Source: Spirochaetota bacterium (GTDB lineage: Bacteria; Spirochaetota; JAHITG01). Taken from it: DNA of 13,894 nucleotides. The stretch's first letter is position 1, and every line of letters starts with the position of its first letter. The translations under genes were made by a program, and so were the position numbers. The DNA lies in NCBI GenBank assembly GCA_018817865.1, contig JAHITG010000253.1:1-13894 (forward strand). Direction: 5' to 3'. Below are positions 11,633 to 13,894 of this stretch, piece after piece. The notes beneath the pieces were generated by a model. The model did not search any database and had not been told where the DNA came from. It was given only the letters and a program-made list of their open reading frames with translations.

Positions 11633-13894
11633 TTACCATATCACTATCCTGTATCTCTCCTTATCAGGTTTAACGTAAAAAATATAATATCCCGGACCGC
11701 AGTATTTGCCTTCTCCATCCTTACCATCCCACATTAATACCTGGACTTCCCCTTTCTTACCGGTCATCCTGTCAAATTTTTTCACTATTGCACCGGTAAT
11801 ATCATAAATAATAGCCTCTACATATCCATCCTTTTCAAACAGGTGATGATACTCAACCTTTACGTTTCCTTTATATTTAATGACGCTATTCCTGAACCTT
11901 CTGTGGGCTTCATAAAGTGCCTGCTTTGTTATAACCAATTCCTGGGATAGTATTCCGTCATGGTTTCTAGCAACGATCCTGTAATAATATGTTTTAAAGT
12001 CACTGGTGGAACCATCCGAAACAGTGGTACCAATGCTCCAGTCTTTCAGGATTACCAGCTCTTCAATGAAATTTTCGTCCCTTGCCCGCTCTACGTAATA
12101 CTCTGTATCTGTCGGGTTATTATTAGCCTCCCAGGCGATCAGGAGCTGTCCGTTTGAAGGTATTATCTGTCCGTTTACTGGAGGATACGCATGTGTATAC
12201 CTGCCAACATACCCTACTGACCAGGCTCCTGTATTGGAGTAAGCATCCCTCATCCTTACGCGTTGTGTATACCAGGTATTCGGATTCAGAGATGTCAGGG
12301 TCATATCCTGACTTAAAGCCCAGCCGATATTTGTATTTGTATTCATTGATCCATTGAATTGATAGGTTATTGGAGGAGATGGATCAGTACCCGCTACTGC
12401 CGTCCACCTGATTGATGTGGGTGACAGAGCAACGGCTGTTATCTGTGCCGGATCAGGAAGAGGTGCTGTAGAATCCTGAAGGGTTCTGTTAGATATATAG
12501 GTTGAGAAGGGTGACGGACCTCCTCCATTATAGGCTTTGAGCCAGTAAAAATAAGAGGTATCCGGTAACAGAGATATATTATTATAATTTGTTATATTGA
12601 TTGCTGATCCTGTAATATTAGTCGCAGAATTGGTAAAATTACCGGTATTCCTGAACAACGAATAACTGGTCTCATTAGAGAGGTCATACCAGAGCAGATC
12701 GATCTGCACTGAAGAGACAGGTGTCGCGGATATAAAGACAGGTGCATCCGGTGCAGCAGGAGGTGTGGCTGCTGAGATGCTTGCTGAAAATCCGGATCCG
12801 CCGGCCGTGTTAAAGGCCTTGAGCCAGTAATAATAAGTAGTATCAGGTGTACATGTGTTTTCATTAAGATTAGTTACATCTGCTAAGGTGCCTATGATGT
12901 TCGTTGCTGTATTTGTGTTATTTCCCGTGCTCCGGTATACTGTATAGCTGGTCTCATTGGAAAGGTTCCACCAGAGCAGATCGATCCGGTTGGTTGCTAC
13001 AGGCACAGCAGATATCCAGACAGGATCTGACGGCACCTGGGCTGTTGTGAACTGCCAGGAGATATCATTTGTATTTCCAGCAGTATCTTCGGCAACAGCA
13101 TAAACACCAATGAGTGCCCCTGCAGGATAATTTGCCAGGCTGTTCAGGACTACATTCCAGCCTGAATTAGAAACCGTAATACTTCCGGTATACCCCGGTA
13201 AAAAAGATCCGTTACTTAAGGCTGTCAGGCCTGCTATCCTCACTCTTGTGCTCTGAGATATTACAGAAACATTATCAAAGACATTAAAGATCACATCCGC
13301 ATCCAACGGAACATTGATCTGATTATTGGTTGGTGACAGATTGGTAAAGAACGGACCTGCAATATCAATATAGAACCGGTTGGTAGCGGAGGGAATACTC
13401 CAGTGACCGGCCCTGTCGCGTGAATGCACAAACCAGTCAAATGTCCCTGCTGACAGGCCTATGGAATAATTAGTATTCAATGTAATAATATTAGATGACC
13501 AGCCACCGGTCAGATTAGTAACTGTTATAAAATAATTACTGACTCCTGTGATCGTATCTGTTGCACTATTCCAGAGAAGATCAATGGCGGCTCCATTGGT
13601 AGTGAAATTATTGGTAGGCATGATCAGAATGATCTGTGATGGAGGATTCAGATCTAAAATTGCATGATTGGTAACAGAGATAGAATAATTCCAGGCCCTG
13701 TCAAAAGAGTAAATACGCCAGTAATAGTTCCCTTCCAGGTAGGCTGCTCCTGTAATATTCGTAGAACTTGTCCATACATTGGTACTCCAGCCTGCATCAG
13801 TATTTGTAGCCCTGACCAGATAATTGGTTATCCCGCTTCCGACATCTGCAGGTACGTTCCAGATCATATTGGTTATAGTATTAGAAAAAACCGA
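11633..13894 (-). CDS. Large FN3/Ig-repeat surface protein with FlgD-like C-terminal domain (5' truncated by window edge)
   Basis: The reading frame is open to the window end: nine sense codons precede the methionine at 13867, which lies inside a repeat, so the true start is outside. Counting from that methionine: two related Ig/FN3-like units at about 1-76 and 95-172 (WN..., SGITNYLVRATN and GVSNYFITVTN, ending in FDRAWNYS and RDRAGHWS); a Big_5-like Ig domain at about 173-276 (LSPTNNQINVPLDADV, AVAEDTAGN); four FN3 domains at about 281-369, 374-463, 470-560 and 563-648; and a FlgD-like/Por-type C-terminal domain at about 655-744 (IIYDITGAIVKKF, MWDGKDGEGKYCGPGYYIFYV). Composition is rich in Thr-Asn. 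This is an extracellular stalk or adhesin; no enzyme motif is seen. It is the first visible gene of the minus-strand operon with the TPR and barrel genes, and its terminal domain makes it a candidate cargo of that barrel. Confidence 0.82.
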   Translation of the reverse strand, partial: SVFSNTITNMIWNVPADVGSGITNYLVRATNTDAGWSTNVWTSSTNITGAAYLEGNYYWRIYSFDRAWNYSISVTNHAILDLNPPSQIILIMPTNNFTTNGAAIDLLWNSATDTITGVSNYFITVTNLTGGWSSNIITLNTNYSIGLSAGTFDWFVHSRDRAGHWSIPSATNRFYIDIAGPFFTNLSPTNNQINVPLDADVIFNVFDNVSVISQSTRVRIAGLTALSNGSFLPGYTGSITVSNSGWNVVLNSLANYPAGALIGVYAVAEDTAGNTNDISWQFTTAQVPSDPVWISAVPVATNRIDLLWWNLSNETSYTVYRSTGNNTNTATNIIGTLADVTNLNENTCTPDTTYYYWLKAFNTAGGSGFSASISAATPPAAPDAPVFISATPVSSVQIDLLWYDLSNETSYSLFRNTGNFTNSATNITGSAINITNYNNISLLPDTSYFYWLKAYNGGGPSPFSTYISNRTLQDSTAPLPDPAQITAVALSPTSIRWTAVAGTDPSPPITYQFNGSMNTNTNIGWALSQDMTLTSLNPNTWYTQRVRMRDAYSNTGAWSVGYVGRYTHAYPPVNGQIIPSNGQLLIAWEANNNPTDTEYYVERARDENFIEELVILKDWSIGTTVSDGSTSDFKTYYYRIVARNHDGILSQELVITKQALYEAHRRFRNSVIKYKGNVKVEYHHLFEKDGYVEAIIYDITGAIVKKFDRMTGKKGEVQVLMWDGKDGEGKYCGPGYYIFYVKPDKERYRIVIW
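12479..13027 (-). repeat. Tandem duplication of an FN3-coding unit (two copies of about 270 bp)
   Basis: Copy 1 is 12761-13027 and copy 2 is 12479-12748. Both encode PV-(W/F)-ISA-x-PV, IDLLW, DLSNETSY or NLSNETSY, TGN-x-TN-x-ATNI-x-G, PDT-(T/S)-Y-(Y/F)-YWLKA-(F/Y)-N and S-x-x-IS. Nucleotide identity is still visible, for instance the same 16 bases at 12689-12704 and 12970-12985. This points to internal duplication within the gene, more recent than the split from the other FN3 units. Confidence 0.75.
13352..13894 (-). repeat. Two divergent Ig/FN3-like repeat units at the visible N-terminal side of the surface protein
   Basis: Unit 1 (13640 to the window edge) and unit 2 (13352-13585) both encode a LLWN/MIWN strand, an SGITNYL or GVSNYFI stretch, TN-x-x-x-GWS-(T/S)-N, a loop, an aromatic W strand and DRA-x-x-(Y/H)(W/S)S-x-x-x-TN. 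They differ from the FN3 copies further along and probably continue in further units beyond the window. Similarity is clear at protein level only. Confidence 0.55.

Noticed and set aside
13865..13867. ATG at 13867 as the start of the FN3/Ig-repeat protein
   Set aside because: The frame stays open to the window edge, the methionine falls within a repeat strand (compare LLWN in the next unit), and no signal peptide follows. The gene is truncated by the window.
12479..13894. CRISPR-like repeats
   Set aside because: The repeats are long, in frame and encode Ig/FN3 domains; there are no short direct repeats with unique spacers.

Overview
The window looks like a chromosomal stretch from a diderm (Gram-negative-type) bacterium with an AT-rich genome (roughly 40% GC by eye, not computed). 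The diderm inference rests on two PorV/UPF0164-type outer-membrane beta-barrels, an OmpA-like segment, and signal peptides on all seven genes whose N-terminus is visible. PorV/UPF0164 barrels, FlgD-type Ig C-termini and long periplasmic TPR proteins occur together in Bacteroidota/Chlorobiota relatives, Spirochaetota, Fibrobacterota and several uncultivated phyla, so I do not name a phylum. I see no transposase, integrase, CRISPR array, tRNA or rRNA. The longest gap between genes is under 200 bases.

Layout. 1-360 (+) is the 3' end of NADP-isocitrate dehydrogenase (icd), the only housekeeping gene. 529-2034 (+) encodes a secreted protein with the mirror-like architecture discoidin - FN3 - FN3 - discoidin. 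A very clear sigma-54 promoter (2161-2176) and a 12-base Shine-Dalgarno match then lead into 2221-3270 (+), a secreted Gly/Ser/Thr/Asn-rich protein with a C-terminal DUF11 domain. After a strong hairpin terminator (3275-3322) come 3392-4807 (+), a paralogue of the preceding gene ending instead in a FlgD-like/Por-secretion-like Ig domain, and 4804-5844 (+), a PorV-family barrel overlapping it by an ATGA.

The right half lies on the minus strand and converges on the plus genes with only 8 bases between. Read in the direction of transcription, it starts with 13894-11633 (5' end outside the window), a large FN3/Ig-repeat surface protein that also ends in a FlgD-like Ig domain. Next is 11590-9770, a secreted TPR protein. 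Then comes 9770-8034, a PorV-type barrel fused to TPR, a degenerate OmpA-like segment and a second TPR. A terminator follows, and then 7961-5853, a 702-residue secreted TPR protein probably transcribed separately.

How they may work together (inference): each arm places a secreted beta-sandwich protein with a FlgD/Por-like C-terminal domain upstream of a PorV-like barrel. In the Bacteroidota type IX secretion system, PorV is the outer-membrane partner of cargo C-terminal domains. The pairing here suggests two dedicated cargo-plus-barrel modules for export or anchoring of surface filament or adhesion proteins. The minus-strand module would add a periplasmic TPR scaffold and a possible cell-wall contact. 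No core type IX motor gene (PorK/L/M/N, SprA) is visible, so this remains a hypothesis.
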